From NCBI RefSeq assembly GCF_004337985.1, contig NW_021940918.1:1550001-1614000 (forward strand): a stretch of 64,000 nt of DNA, given 5' to 3'. The stretch is from Pyricularia pennisetigena (Eukaryota > Ascomycota > Sordariomycetes > Magnaporthales > Pyriculariaceae). The notes beneath the pieces are model-generated. The model saw only the letters and a program-made list of their open reading frames with translations. It searched no databases and was not told the origin of the DNA. A program made the translations under genes and the position numbers. Below, piece by piece: positions 12,648 through 25,793 of the stretch (position 1 is the first letter of the stretch; the number at the start of each line of letters is the position of its first letter).

Positions 12648-15236
12648 ATGGACCACCAATACCCCCATGACGCAGGGAGCGTGCCCAGCAACCAAGAAGA
12701 TTGGCCGTTGTTTACCAACGAGAATTCGAATTCGCACCACCCCGGCGGCCACACCGACAACAGCCTCAACCGGCCGCCTTCGCTATCTATTTCTTCAACA
12801 ACCTCATCGTACGACTTTTCCGACAAAGATTCCGTGTTTGATTCCCAGCGTGCTTCTTTCATAAGCACCACCAGCAGCATTGATTCGTGCTCGATTGCCT
12901 GTGGATCACCACTTCCCAGGTCGAGAAGCAACGCCAAGCAACTCGCCCTCGCGAGACTCCAACGCTCCGGAAGCAACCCCACGGGCTTGAGCTCCAAGAA
13001 AGCCGATTCTCCTTCCCGTAAAAGATTCTACTCGTCCGGCTCCGCACAGGAGGCTCTTGCAGCGACCGAGCCCGCCGGTGGCGGCCTGACAAAGATGGAG
13101 GAAGATTGGGTATCAACACAGCAAAAGACATTTCAGAAATGGGCCAACAGCAAACTTGCTGAGAGATCACTAGAGACAAAAGACTTGGTTGAAGATTTGA
13201 AGGATGGCGTAAGTGCACTTGACTTGATGTCAGCGTCGAGGACAAAACCAAGCTAACGGAGTTGGATGTTTTTTTCTTTTTTTTTTCTAGGTCCTTTTGA
13301 TTCATCTTCTGGAGTGCTTGGTAAGTTTTCAGTACTCTCATCTCTTTCGGAGAGATTCTAGCTAATCGACTCGGCAATGCTGTGCACAGGCTTCAGAGTC
13401 ACTTGGGAGGTTCGCTTCCAAACCAAAACTGCCTGTCCAGCGGTACGAAAACGCCAATACTGCCCTGGGCTTCATTCAGTCCAGGGGCATCCGCCTGACC
13501 AATTGTGGTGCTGAGGATATTGTCAAGGGTAACCGGAAGATTGTCCTGGTAGGCCTGTTCCATCCCATGTTTGAAAAGCTGTCATCTGAAGCTGACATCT
13601 GTTTCGCGAGTAGGGTCTTATCTGGACGCTCATTTTAAGGTTTACCATTTCCGACATCAATGAGGAGGGCCTTACAGCGAAAGAGGGATTGCTCTTGTGG
13701 TGCCAACGGAAAACGGCCTGTTATGAGGAATGCGATGTGCGGGACTTCAGTGCAAGCTGGAACGATGGCCTCGCTTTCTGCGCCCTCCTCGACATCCATC
13801 GCCCGGACCTGATCGATTATGATGCCCTGGACAAGACAGACCACAAAGGCAACATGCAAATGGCTTTTGACATTGCTCACAAAGAAATCGGCATTCCCAA
13901 GCTCTTGGATGTCGAAGATGTTTGCGACGTCGCCAAGCCTGACGAGCGCAGTTTGATGACGTACATTGCATACTGGTTCCACGCCTTTTCGCAGATGGAG
14001 AAGGTCGAGAATGCAGGCCGCCGAGTCGAAAAGTTCGTCAACAACATGCAGGGCGCATGGGAGATGCAGAGTGCATACGAAAGGCGCATGGCTGCATTGC
14101 TTCAGGCCATCCGTGCCCAAGTCGAGGGCTGGCAGCAGGCAAAGTTTGAGGGGTCCTACACGGATGCTAAGGCGCAAGCTACCGATTTCGCCTCGTACAA
14201 GCGAGGCAAGAAGCGGGAATGGGTTGCAGAGAAGAGCGAGCTGGCGACATTGCTCGGAAACATCAAGACAAAACTAGGCACTTATAGGTTAAGGCCGTAC
14301 GAGCCCCCAGCGGAACTGCGACTTGATGTTCTGGACGGCGAGTGGGCAAACCTAGCAGCCGCCGAGATGAAGCGCGGCCAGTTGATCAATGAGACCATCA
14401 GAGATATCAAGAACGCGCTGCGCAAGTCCTTTGCAGACAAGGCTAATGATTTTGCATTGGCACTCAACACCATCCAGCTGGCCATTTCCGGGCTGGAGGG
14501 TGATGTTGAAGACCAACTGCATCACGTTCGCAAGTTGAGCGAAAACCTACCACCTCTTGATGAGTACCTCAAAACTATTGGGGCCGTGGACGCCAAGTGT
14601 CAGGAGGCAAACATTGAGGAAAACGACTTTACAACTTATACCTATGACGAGCTCTGCTACGAGCTAGGACTTGTAAAGTCCTCTGTCGCAAAGAAGCTTG
14701 CATTCCTCGACAACCAAATGGTGGCACGGAACATGACAAATCTGACGCCTATTCAGCTCGAGGAGTTTGAGTCCGTGTTCCGCCATTTCGACCGTGACGA
14801 TTCCAACAGCTTGGCGGAACTCGAGTTCGGCGCCGCACTGGCCTCGCTTGGTGTCGTCTTCTCAGAGGGAGAGATGCACGGATACTTTGTCGAAACAGCT
14901 AAGGGCCGCGACCGCATCACCTTTGAGCAATTCATTCGCTTCATGGTTGACGTGACGGAAGACCAGAACACTGCCGAACAGGTCTACCAATCGTTCCGCG
15001 AGGTGGCCGATGGCAAGCCATATGTCACGGAAATGGACCTTCGCCACAGTTTGGTGCCCGATGAGGTCATTGATAAGCTCATCGAAATCATCCCAGCGCA
15101 CAACGGCCCCGATACTGCCCAAGATCGCGGAATGCCGCAGTACGACTACATTGCCTTTATGGACAAGTTCATCGGCAGTGACGCTGCTGCCAATGGTAGC
15201 AAAAGCCCCACAAAGGCCACGGTAAATGGGCATTAG
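12648..15236 (+). CDS. Alpha-actinin, actin cross-linker (Ain1-like)
   Basis: This actin-bundling protein acts at the contractile ring and cortical actin. The model is join(12648..13208, 13291..13320, 13390..13548, 13614..15236), 790 residues, with introns of 82, 69 and 65 bp and a 30-nt second exon (VLLIHLLECL). A Ser-rich, probably disordered extension of about 140 residues precedes two calponin-homology domains (KTFQKWANSKL...; LLLWCQRKTACYEECDVRDFSASWNDGLAFCALL). A spectrin-like helical rod follows (AYERRMAALLQAI..., about 380-600). A C-terminal EF-hand pair ends the protein, the first with loop DRDDSNSLAELE near residue 642 and the second degenerate. Fungal alpha-actinins have short rods, as here. 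An in-frame upstream ATG exists at 12567, but the 12648 start has the better context (CAAAATGG). Confidence 0.93.
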
Positions 15237-16185
15237 AGTATTTCATTTCTTTTGGGATATCTGTGATCTTCCATTCTTTCTTTCCGCTCAAAAATTCTCT
15301 CCGTTTCCAGCAGTTCAGTGTAACGCACCATAGGATACCAGGACATTCACGACTCGATACCACCCAGTATATCTCACTAGCTTTATAGACCCTTTAACTT
15401 CTTTTCTACTCTTTAAGTTTCCTTTGTTGCATGTTGCATGGTGGATGGGCATGGGCTAGCTGGCTGACAATTGCTTATAAATATTTAAGCGTGCGCTCCT
15501 TGACGGCGTACAAAAATAGATAACAATCAAACATACTGCATCATAACTCCTCTGGGCTTTTGTCAGGCATGTGGAACACGATAATAAATAGCACACTCTA
15601 TAGTGATGTTCGCGAGTTGCCAGGAACAAATCCTAGGCTCGAAAATGCAAGTCTCGAGGTGTATATATTCGAGATCTATGGTTCCACTTGGTCAAGGCAT
15701 GCCGACGACATAAGCATACATGAAGGTGCCAGTTGCGGCTCTGTTTGCCCGTGTCGAGAAGACACAAATCCTGCCGCCAAACCAAAGGCAGTGTTTTACC
15801 TATGCATATAAAACACTCAGACCACGTCTCTTCTCACGGCTAGACCTGAATAAGTCATGCAGATTGGATGCTCAAGATGATATACCCCCAATTTCCCATG
15901 TCCTTTTTAATTCTTTTCTTTTCTATGACACAACCATTTGGGAGTAAAAACAAGACATTGTCAAGTTCGGAGCGTTGGTATGCCCCGGTCTGAGACGATA
16001 ATATCTATACCCAAAAGATCGCAAAATAGCCATTCAAACAAAAAGAGCATAAGATCTGCGGTCAATTTTACATAAGTCACCCGCTCAGCTTATGGTGTGT
16101 TCAAGGACGACTCGCAAAAACATCGACATCCTTGCATGGGTTGAATTTCCGTAATGTTTGATCAGGACACGCGCATTCTGCCATA
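15237..16185. other. Intergenic between convergent genes
   Basis: This holds the 3' flanks of alpha-actinin and the VPS9 gene. It is AT-rich with no gene seen. Confidence 0.6.
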
Positions 16186-18438
16186 TCACGTCTCTTTGAA
16201 GGCATCTCTGTCCTTGAGGGCAGCAGCCAGCCTGCGGTAGTCACGGAGCAGGTCCCCTATATCACCAAGCCTAAGCTCTGCGGCTGTGGACGTCTCCATG
16301 AACTTTTTGACTGGTGGGGCTATCTGCGCTACCTGTTTAGGAGGCAAGGCGGTTGCAATGTCGGGGAAGGCCTGAAGGGGGGCAATGTCAGCAGTGATTT
16401 TCAAAAGGAGTTTTGGTTATTTGTTATGGGAAACAAAATCAGAATCAAATCTACTTACTGAAGCAAGATCGCCACCCTCGGCTTTTGCCAGAGGCGCAGC
16501 AGGCGTGGAAGCTGTCCTACCGAAACCACGCATCATGCCAATACCTGACAGCCTCGACATTGGGTTCAGAGAGTTACCAAAGTTTCGTACCGAGTCGATA
16601 AGGGCTGGGTTGGAACCTGTTGATGGCGCAGGGGTTTGAGTGGCAGACTTGTCCTCTCCGGTCGCGAACAAGACCTTCCTCGAGCTGCTGCTTGCACTCC
16701 TGGCACTTCTCGTGCTGTCTACACTGCGGTCACGTGAAACTGCCTTCTTGCCCCCGATCAGACTGAGAACCTTGTCCTCCCTGCTGACAACCTGCGGACC
16801 CTGGCGGCTATCGCCGTCCTCATTGAGAGAGCCACTGGCAGACATATCATCGTCGGGTGGTGGTGTGCTGATAAGCTTCCGGGCGTCATCCAGCGTTCTT
16901 GGGACGACGTCTCCAGTCAACTTCCCGAGGAAGAAGTTGTAGCTGTCGCCAAGGGTGTTGGTGATATTTTTTATACCTTGATCGGCAGTGCTAAACACGG
17001 CGTCACTGGCCGCCCCGAATGCCTGAGCTGGAGTGTTGACCAGGTCACTGAGGCGCCGGTTCCTAAGCTGGGCCGCTGCAGTAGCCCGGAGGTTTGTCTG
17101 CGAGAGTGTCGGTTTCATGGACTCAGGCGCCGCATTTGCGGTCGCCGTATCCACAGCTTGAGTGGATGTCGATAAGCCGGGGGATGCGTATGCAGGAGGA
17201 AAGGTTTCTGCCCTAGGGGTAGTTGGCCTGCTGTTCTTTGAGGGCCCAGATGGAGCCTCATCAGGCCTCAAAGTCGACAGATCGACCGTCTCGAGAAAGC
17301 TAATGGCAGCTTCTAGATTTGTAAGGCAGTAGGCGGCCTCTCCTGTGAGCTTTGGTTCCCAACGAAATCGTTGAATAAAGTTGAGGTCGCTGATGACGTT
17401 GAGCCTTTCTGGGGACAGTGTGATTAGGGTATATATGAGCATCGGCATAATCTCGTCGGCAGACGAAGATGGGTGGAAGTGCGCCAGCGTATCCACGATG
17501 CTTTTGTGTGCTGCCTTGAGCCGGTTCAACTTCCCCAGAGGATACCTCGACTCATTCATAAGCTCCAGGTCACGCCTTGCTTGGTCCAACCACTTCCGAA
17601 CCTCCTCCTGCCTTTCCACCCCAGCCTCGGGCGTTTGCACCTCACCGAGGTCAACCCCCAAGTCTGCCAGACCTATACCGACGACGGCGAGTGCTGCAGT
17701 TTTCGACCTAAGCTTGTCATCCGCGGCCTCGTCCTGCGTGGTTCGGTGTCTGTATATTCGAGGGTAGATGCCCTCACAAAGTCGCCTTTCCACAGCTTCC
17801 TCCAGAAGCCCTCGCTTCTGCTCCAATGCTTTCCTTGCTCTTTTTCTCTCAGCCAGCTCCTCAGCAGTAATCATTTGCTGTTCCCCCTCAGACTTGGATG
17901 CACCGGCAGCTTTGGCCTTGTCCTTGCCGCTTATCGAGGCCGCCTTGGCACGGAGTAGGCTTGCGGGGGAGGCACGTGCGGATGCGGAGCTTGAGGGGAC
18001 TGGAGAGTGTTCTCGGGATTGCCGGGATAGCAAAGTCGATATGTGTGTGTTGATATGTGTGGCGGCCGTGTGGTAAAACTCCTGAAAGAGCCTGGCTAGA
18101 TTGTCGATGTTCGGTGGAGTCGGATGGACTTTCGCCGACAGAGACTCGATAAAGCTGTCTGTCAAGCTTACCAGCTCGATGGGGAGGTCGTCCATATCAA
18201 CCGACGCTCGTGGAGGTTCTGGCTGATCCTCGTCATCGTCGCCTGCGTGAGTCTCAAAGGCGTCGGCGGTACTTGTCCTCGGGGATGCTCCATTCTGGAA
18301 AGTACTTGCTCGCTGCGGGCGTTGTATCGTGATTGGGTCGGTGTCTGCTTTGCTTAATGTCTCATGTCGTGTGAATGATTTGACTGAACGAAGTGGATTC
18401 GTGTTCTTTGGCGGCGCTTCTTTTGAAGTGGGTGCCAT
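16186..18438 (-). CDS. VPS9-domain Rab5 guanine nucleotide exchange factor (Muk1-like)
   Basis: The predicted role is activating Rab5/Vps21 GTPases on endosomes. The model is complement(join(16186..16371, 16459..18438)), 721 residues, with an 87-bp intron. The central part is VPS9-like: ERRLCEGIYPRIYRH, then LGKLNRLKAAHKSIVDTL, DEIMPMLIYTLITLSPERLNVISDLNFIQRF and EAAYCLTNLEAAISFLE. The flanks are Ser/Pro/Thr-rich and probably disordered. Start MAPTSKEAPPKN (18438) is preferred; another in-frame ATG lies at 18465. The spliced C-terminal exon (AFPDIATALPPKQVAQIAPPVKKF) reads as a helical tail. Muk1 assignment rather than Vps9 itself rests on the absence of a visible CUE domain. Confidence 0.85.
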
Positions 18439-20138
18439 GATGATATCAAATAAGCTGGATGTCATTTTGGTCAGTGGCAGTCATGGGTGATGGGAGTGCG
18501 CAATGTACAAAAGTAGCCAAGGTGTGATGATGATAATGGTGATGGAAGACTGAATGAAAAACACAACCAACTTGAATATATGACGGAAGCCAGCCACGGC
18601 AAACCCAAGCGGCTTGCAAACACATATAGTAAACAAGCTTACCTGGCCCAAAATGGCAATGTCGAAACAGTTTCCACGATTTGTATGAAAATAGGACAGT
18701 GGAGCTGAAGCCGTGCAGCAGGTTGTCTTGGTGTGACGCTTCGTAGTAAACATGTGAGCTCAGCACACCACTTTCAACGCGACCGCAGTTGGAGCCGCAG
18801 CAGGCAGTGCAGCAGGCTGACGCATGAGCGACAAGGATGGCGGGCAGTGAAACCACCCCAACCGATGTTACAGAGACCTTTTTTTCGAGCCTAAAAAAGA
18901 ACACAAGACTGTCTCGAGTTGACAGTACAATACCTCTTTCTCGTATAATTTGTTTGACAACTCCTCTTTAAGCTCAGAATTACCCTCGTCATTAGCCCAT
19001 TCAAGTCCTATACAAGTCAGCTTCTGGTTGATCACACGTTGATATGATATCGCCAATGTTTCCAGCGAATTTTACCACGTACTACTTATTGCCATCTCCA
19101 CAGTGTGAGTCTCTTCAAACCAACTAACTTTCTTCCACAGAGGTACCTGAGACTGTATGTCATTGCCATCCCAAACTGCCAGCGGTTGGCCGGGTCCACA
19201 TGGCAGCCCACCATCAGCCAGGCAGAGGTCCGCGCTAGGCCAGAGATGGCAGTACCGACACTACGCACAGGCTCTTATCGACTTGGCCCCGATCAAAACC
19301 AATGAATGGTAAAGGGACTCGACCTAACGCGATATCATCGAGACTACTGTAGTTTTAGAATATCAGCTCCATTCGACTCGACTCGACTCAATCCGACTCC
19401 AGTGCATGTATAAATGGAAAGAGGAATCTTGACAAACATAATTGCTAGACAAAGTGATTAATAGGACAAGTACCAATGAAGGGTCGGAAGAATATACCAG
19501 CACACTACTAAGACTTATCTATGTGCCTAGCCCTCCTACTTATGTCAAACATACAACGGTGCATGATTATTATATCGTGTATTAATTAGATCGGCACAGT
19601 ATGCGATTTCACAGAGACTCGATGTTGGTCGTGAAATTGATAAGACTGGTCGAAACATGGTCAAGTGTTGGTGGTCAAGTGCCCCGCCAATTGGGTCACG
19701 TGGACAGAGTGGCGAGCTTACGCTGCTTTACTGGTCCGTTCCCGGCCGGGGCAGACCCACGTATCGGCTAGATTCCATGGGTCCATCCATGGGCATGCGG
19801 TCATACTGGGACATCATTGGCACGCGCCGTTGTCGTCGTAACTTCCGTGGGGGGAGTCAATACTCCGAACCGAGCTCTAGTTGTCTCAACCTTTTGCACA
19901 TTACCTACTTCTGATGGCTATCTGATCGTTGTTAACGATTAATATACTCGTCAGTCAACATCTCTCTGCGGCTTAGCTTCCGGCCAAAGTTTTTCATTTA
20001 CTTATTTTATTTTGGTTCCTCCCTCATTCCCCTTCTGCCTCTTGTTGGTTCGTTCGTCCTGTTCGTCCCAACGCGCTCAAACGCTGGTGATCTGCCGCGG
20101 TCCGGCGTGTTCTCAACCACACCACATCACAGCCGAAC
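18439..20138. promoter_or_regulatory. Divergent intergenic region, VPS9 gene / ATG15
   Basis: 1.7 kb with no credible coding sequence. It contains a short CGACT tandem around 19376-19388. It serves as upstream region for both flanking genes. No specific element is recognised. Confidence 0.45.
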
Positions 20139-22116
20139 ATGATTACCAGACGAAATTCCTCGAACAGGTGCACTTCTGCTGGCAGAATCACCGCGCAACT
20201 GCTTTTATCGTTTCTGGCCTTCTCTGTCGCCCCCACGGCTGCCAGCGCCCCGCACGACAACAACGCCCATGAGCAGTTTGTCCTTCCGCTACCACAGGCT
20301 CCGCTGGGGCCGCTGAAACCCGAACCACCCGCTCCGGCCGGGCATACATTTACACTCCGTCACATCTACCACCACGGCACACATAAGCATCCTCGGCTAC
20401 ACAGAAAACAGGATGTGCATCAACAAAAGGCCAGCATTTGGCTGTCCGCCGAGGATGGGTTTGACAAACATCCCTTGCCTGTGTTGACCGCCAGGAGTCG
20501 ACCCGGAAATATAGAGAGGCTAGTGGACAGACGTCCGTCAGTCGTCGAGCCGATGGTGGCCCAGGCAAGGGAGAGGGGCTTTGTCTCAGTACTCTCTGCT
20601 GATGCGTGGACCGTCGATGCCGTGTCGACGCCGGATGTGACAGACAGAGACACGGTTGTCAACCTTGCATACATGGCGGCGAACGCCTATGTTGAGACTC
20701 CCGACCTTCCGGACTGGGAAGAAGTTGGAGAGTCATTCAACAGAAGCGCCGATTTTGGATGGGAGTCCGATGGATTGCGGGGGCACATATTTGCTGATGA
20801 GAACAACTCGACCATTGTCATCGGCCTTAAGGGTACGTCGCTGGCTGTTTTTGACGGCGAGGGCACGACGACCAACGATAAAGAGAACGACAACCTCTTC
20901 TTCAGCTGCTGCTGCGCCCAACAGGGGCAGTGGACGTGGCGTCAAGTCTGTGACTGTGCGACCTCGTCATATGCATGCAATGTTACCTGCGTGTCGCAGT
21001 CACTGCGGGAGGAAAATCGTTATTATATGGCAGCCCGCGAGCTATACTCGAACGTCACGGAGTTGTATCCAACCTCCAATATATGGTTGACTGGACACAG
21101 TTTAGGCGGGGCCGTCAGCTCGTTCCTGGGTCTCACCTACGGTCTCCCAGCCGTCACGTTCCAGGCCGTTCCGGAGGCGCTTGCAGCGGGTAGGCTTGGT
21201 CTTCCAGTACCTCCATCTGGAAATCCTGAGCTTCCACAGACCAGGGAGAATACCGGCGTCTATCATTTTGGACACACTGCCGATCCTATCTATGTGGGCA
21301 CCTGTAATGGCGCAACCGCATCCTGCTCATACGCCGGCTACGCATTAGAAACCAAGTGCCACGCTGGGCATGAGTGCATATACGATGTTGTAGCAGATAA
21401 GGGCTGGCGAGTTGGCGTTGGGACACACAAAATCCGCACAGTCATCAACGATGTCTTGCTTAAGTACGACGAAGTGCCCGAGTGCAAGCTCACACCAAAG
21501 TGTCGAGACTGTGAGCTCTGGAAGATGTACGAAAGCAACGGAACGGAGAGCACAACCACATCAAGCTCATCAACAACTTCAAAGACGATGACTCGGACTG
21601 AGACGTGCAAGACTCCAGGTAAGCTTATTTTTGGCTATCTACTTGATCTAAAGAATGTAACCACTAACCATCGACACTACAACAGGCTGGTGGGGTTGCT
21701 TGGATGAAACGACGACGACGACATCGACGACGATGACAACGACAACCTCATGCACCACAACAACTTCAACAACCTCGACGTGCAAGACCCCGGGATGGTT
21801 TGGCTGCAAGGACAAGACAACGTCTGCTACAACCACAAGCACCAGCAGCATACCCACAGCCACTACCACGTGCGAGACTCCGGGCAAATTCTGGGGATGC
21901 AACGATAAGACAACAACGACGGAAGCCAGCCATACGCCGACTCCTACTCCTACACAACATCCTATCACTGCGCCGCCGCAAGGACCACCAGCGGCAACTT
22001 CTACGCCAAGCTCGGAGCCGATTTTTCCCACCAAGCGCAAGTGTGTGCGTCGGAACTTCTTGGGATTCTGCAAGGAATGGGAGAAGGTGTGTGAAAAGGG
22101 GATGGGGGAATTATAA
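20139..22116 (+). CDS. ATG15: Autophagic phospholipase Atg15
   Basis: This class 3 lipase breaks down autophagic and multivesicular-body membranes inside the vacuole. The model is join(20139..21618, 21686..22116), 636 residues, with a 67-bp intron. A hydrophobic N-terminal segment after basic residues ([17 protein letters not shown]) fits the type II membrane anchor that sorts Atg15 via the MVB route. The lipase motif GHSLG places the nucleophile at about Ser321. Several NxS/T sites and Cys pairs suit a lumenal domain. The C-terminal 130 residues are Thr/Ser-rich and contain three copies of a C-[KE]-T-P-G-...-G-C-x-D-[EK]-T-T unit, ending in a basic, Cys-containing tail ([16 protein letters not shown]). 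Confidence 0.93.
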
Positions 22117-22852
22117 CGAGCAAAGATCACAAAGTTTGAATCTCATAGATTGTTGTACTTTAATCATTTGCATTTAGGACTGGGTTTGGAGGGTGTTTAT
22201 TGGTATTTGATTAAGATGTATCTACCTGTTTGGACTGAGATCATTTTATGTTACAGCGTTTAGTCTGGTTTCTCGCCTCTGGGTTGGTTGCCCGCAAAAG
22301 TAGGTTGAATAATGTATGCAGTACATATTGAAACTGTTTGAATTTCGATGGCAGGAAGTACGTTTGACAGCAGCAATAGAGCTTGATACATCGAGATGGA
22401 GTATTTAGATGAACAAAGCCACAGGGAAGGGAAAGATGAGTCTAGGTAAAATGGGTAGATATTAGGACGCTGCATCACGTCGAACTTGCAAGTTGCAAGC
22501 TTCTCCTCCTGTTGAATCCGGACCATTCCCTTGCAAGCCTTGCTACATTACAAGCCGTTATCAAAGCCCGGCAGGTGGGGCTGGCAGCCTGCCCAAGCTT
22601 GCGCTCTCTCCCGCAATAGTGTTGCATTCACTGTCAAGTGGTGGGCGGGTCTGGTGGGGCCTCCACGCGCGCCGCGTCTTGACTGCAAACTAAGCAGGTT
22701 GAATATTTTGACAGTTTCATATTCCAGGCACCTCAACAGGCGCCAAGCCATGACCAAAATGACGAACATAAACTGAACCCAACCACGTTGGAACTACATC
22801 CCCGAGACTGTTTTCTTCAGAATATAGCTGTGGAATTTTTGGCCTGGTGAAC
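22117..22852. other. Intergenic, ATG15 3' flank and YL1 promoter
   Basis: No gene seen. It serves as the upstream region of the YL1 gene. Confidence 0.5.
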
Positions 22853-25506
22853 ATGGCTACGGACCTCGAAGTCCCCACCGAGGCGCCACCGCGGCATGCA
22901 TCACCCTCCGACAGCGACAGCAGCGATGACCATGACGCGGACGACAGTGGAGGCGGTGCATCGGCTGCCGACTCGCCGGTGGAATGGCTGGCCACTGGCC
23001 GAGCACGCAGGTCCACGGCCGGCAACCGCATGAAAAGCATGATCGCACAGGAGGCGGCAGCAGCCGGCGTGGGTGGCGACGAGGGCGACTCGGACCTCGA
23101 GCTCCTGTTTGCCGAAGCGGACGATGACGAGGGCTTCAGCGACAACGCCGAACGGGACGACGGCTCTGATGCACAGATGGACTCGAGCTCGGACGATGAC
23201 GACGATGCCAAGGAGGGTGACGACGAGCTCGAGGGGGAGAAGGAGCTGGAGAGGATCGCAAAGGAGAAGCGCGCGGCTGCGAAGAAGCGAAAGGCACAGC
23301 AGGCAATACCGGCAAAGTTTCGCAAGCGTGTGCGCATAGAAAGCACCCCGTCGACACGGGCCGGGTCTGAGCAGGCGGCACAGTCGTCATCACATCATCT
23401 GCCTAGGCGGCAGGTTGTCCCTGCGCCTCCTCCGCGGCCCAAGAAGAAGAGCGAGCGGACGAGCTGGCTTCCAAGTGCATCGGATATGCCAACGCGAGCA
23501 TCGGAGCGGTCGACGACACGGATGAGCAAGGAGCAGCTGCACCAGCAAATGGTGGAGCGAGAAGTCAGGCGGAAGAAGCAGCTAGAGCAGCAGGAGAAAA
23601 AGGCGAAGCGGCTCGAGTTGCTGAAGAAGCCGCCTATGACACAGGCCGATAGGCTACGCGAGGCGGAGCTGGTGGAGAAGCGCAACTCGAAGAGTCTTAA
23701 CAGATGGGAAGAGGCCGAGAAGCAGAGAGAGGAGGAGCGGGAGCGCAAGTTGGCTGCGTTATACAATCGCACCTTGGAGGGCCCTGTTGTCACGTTCTGG
23801 ACCGGCATCATGGAGCTTAGCGAGGGACAGATGAAAAACGTGGGAAGGATGGTTGCAATGGAGGAGAAGGCACCACGGAGAAAGAAGCAGCCTGCCGCCA
23901 CAGCCCCGGCCGCAAGTATATCCACATCCACGGAGAAAGATCCGGCTGCTGCGCCCAGTACCGCAGTGTCTGCAGCCACCGCCACTGAGGTTGCCGCCGA
24001 CCAGCAGATGAAAGATGCACCCCCGGTGGCGACCGAGCAGACTGAATCCGCCGAAAAACCGATCGCAACGCCAGCGTTGGCGGCTCCTGTTTTCCACCAA
24101 GCTGTTTTTCAACCGATTGACCTTCCAACAGAAAAGGTACCTGCAGAGGCTACAACAACTACCCTCCCAAGTAGCGTGCTAGCTCCTCCTGTGAGCATGA
24201 TGGCGCCTCCAATGGGTGCTGTTAAAGGTCCAATGCAGATGCCGGGTCTATCGACTAATTCAGGGGGCGTGTCGAACGTCCTCGCTCCTCCAAATTCCTC
24301 GCAAGGAGAATCATCTCTGGTGCCTCCTACCTTACCTCCTCCAACCTCAACTACTGCGGTCACAGAACCCGTGCCCAAAAAGACAGAAACTACAATTATA
24401 CACCCACAAACAACGCAGCCGCCACCCCAATTACCCCCAAAATCTTCCTCGCAGGCCCCAAAGACAATATCCACCCAAAAGGCGGAACAAGATCCGTCAC
24501 CAACCAAGGATCAAGATCCAACTGTGGCCAAAACGGAACCGGAGTCAAGTGTGAATGGGAGGGTTACCCGGAGCTGCATTGTACTGCAGAACTTTGACGA
24601 AGAAGCAATCAAGGATAAGACGGTGCAAACTCAAATTCTATTCGGGCGGAAGTTTACCAAGCTTGCCAGTAAGTCACACACTGTATACTGCTGACCATTT
24701 CCTTTAATACTAACATAAATGGTTGCTTGACAGAGCCTGGTCATGCTCCTCACTGCGTTATCACGAACCATTTGGCAAAGTACAGGGATCCCAAGACGGG
24801 CCTGCCATTCGCCAACATGAATGCGTACAAGGCGATCCGTCGGTTGACAGAAGGCAACTACAAGTGGAGTAGCATTCTGGGGACGTGGGTCGGTACCGGG
24901 GAACTTGCCGCAAAAGGCGTGCCGAACCGCTTTCTTCACGGCGGACCAAAAGAAGAGAGCCCACCGCCCCCCACCCCTGAAGCCCAAACTGCCAGCAGCT
25001 TGCCAGCCGTGCCACCCCATCCTGCAGAACCCAAAGTATTGCCCGCCACTCCCGCACAAGCAGCTAAGGAAGCCCCAAATATACCATCTGCCCATGGGTC
25101 AGTACCAGGGGCGATACCTGCACAGGCCCCTGTGACTTCCGTTGTCAACCACTCATCTTCGAGTGGTAATGTAGCTACAACAAGCATAGGTACTTCTCAT
25201 ATGGGTGTCGATACTCAAACTGTACCTCCTCTGCGGCCCGTCTTGTCGACGCCAACGACGAAGGTCAATACATCGACTGCGAAGGCTCCGCCAAAAATCA
25301 CTCCTCAACCTGGACCGGCTACTAGTGTATCTTTGCCCACGCCAGCACCAAAGCCTCAGCTTACATCAATACCAAATGCCACCGCAACACCACCCTCTAT
25401 GCTTACGAATCCAGTCCCGAAACAACCTGAGCCAAGCCCAATACCGATATCCACTGCTCCCGCTCCAGCGACCGGCTCAGATGTAGTGTCTTCTGGTCAA
25501 TCTTGA
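22853..25506 (+). CDS. YL1/Vps72 (Swc2), SWR1 chromatin remodeller subunit
   Basis: This is the H2A.Z-H2B binding subunit of the SWR1 complex, nuclear. The model is join(22853..24668, 24734..25506), 862 residues, with a 65-bp intron. The YL1 N-terminal region begins with the acidic stretch and ARRSTAGNRMKSMI (about residues 50-65). It continues through DSDLELLFAEADDDEGF and a basic helical part (AKKRKAQQAIPAKFRKRVRIES; EKRNSKSLNRWEEAEKQREEE). The YL1_C domain (about 600-676) spans the intron: FGRKFTKLAKPGHAPHCVITNHLAKYRDPKTGLPF and YKAIRRLTEGNYKW. Between and after these are long Pro/Thr/Ala/Gln-rich segments, which make it longer than yeast Swc2 (about 790). Confidence 0.93.
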
Positions 25507-25793
25507 TGACAACGGGAGTGATGATGAACTTGGGCGAGCCGTCTACTACTTTTGCGCCAGCGAAGACTAGTGCTAGTCTCTAGGTATCCATCATTCTCTG
25601 CAAAGGGAATCATTTCGATTCCAGACCAACATGCTTGGACTACAAATAGATTAGCAAATACCCAGCGCTGTTAAGAGACCCTGAACGGGCTTCTCTCCTC
25701 TGTAACCCTAAACTGATTAGCCTGGCGTCGTCACGTACAATATACAGGGATGGTCTTGCCGGTCTCGAGAAGAGAGCAAAGAAAAAGGCGTGT
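25507..25793. other. Short gap between convergent genes
   Basis: No gene seen. A single CCCTAA-like stretch (GTAACCCTAAAC) lies near 25702. Confidence 0.5.
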
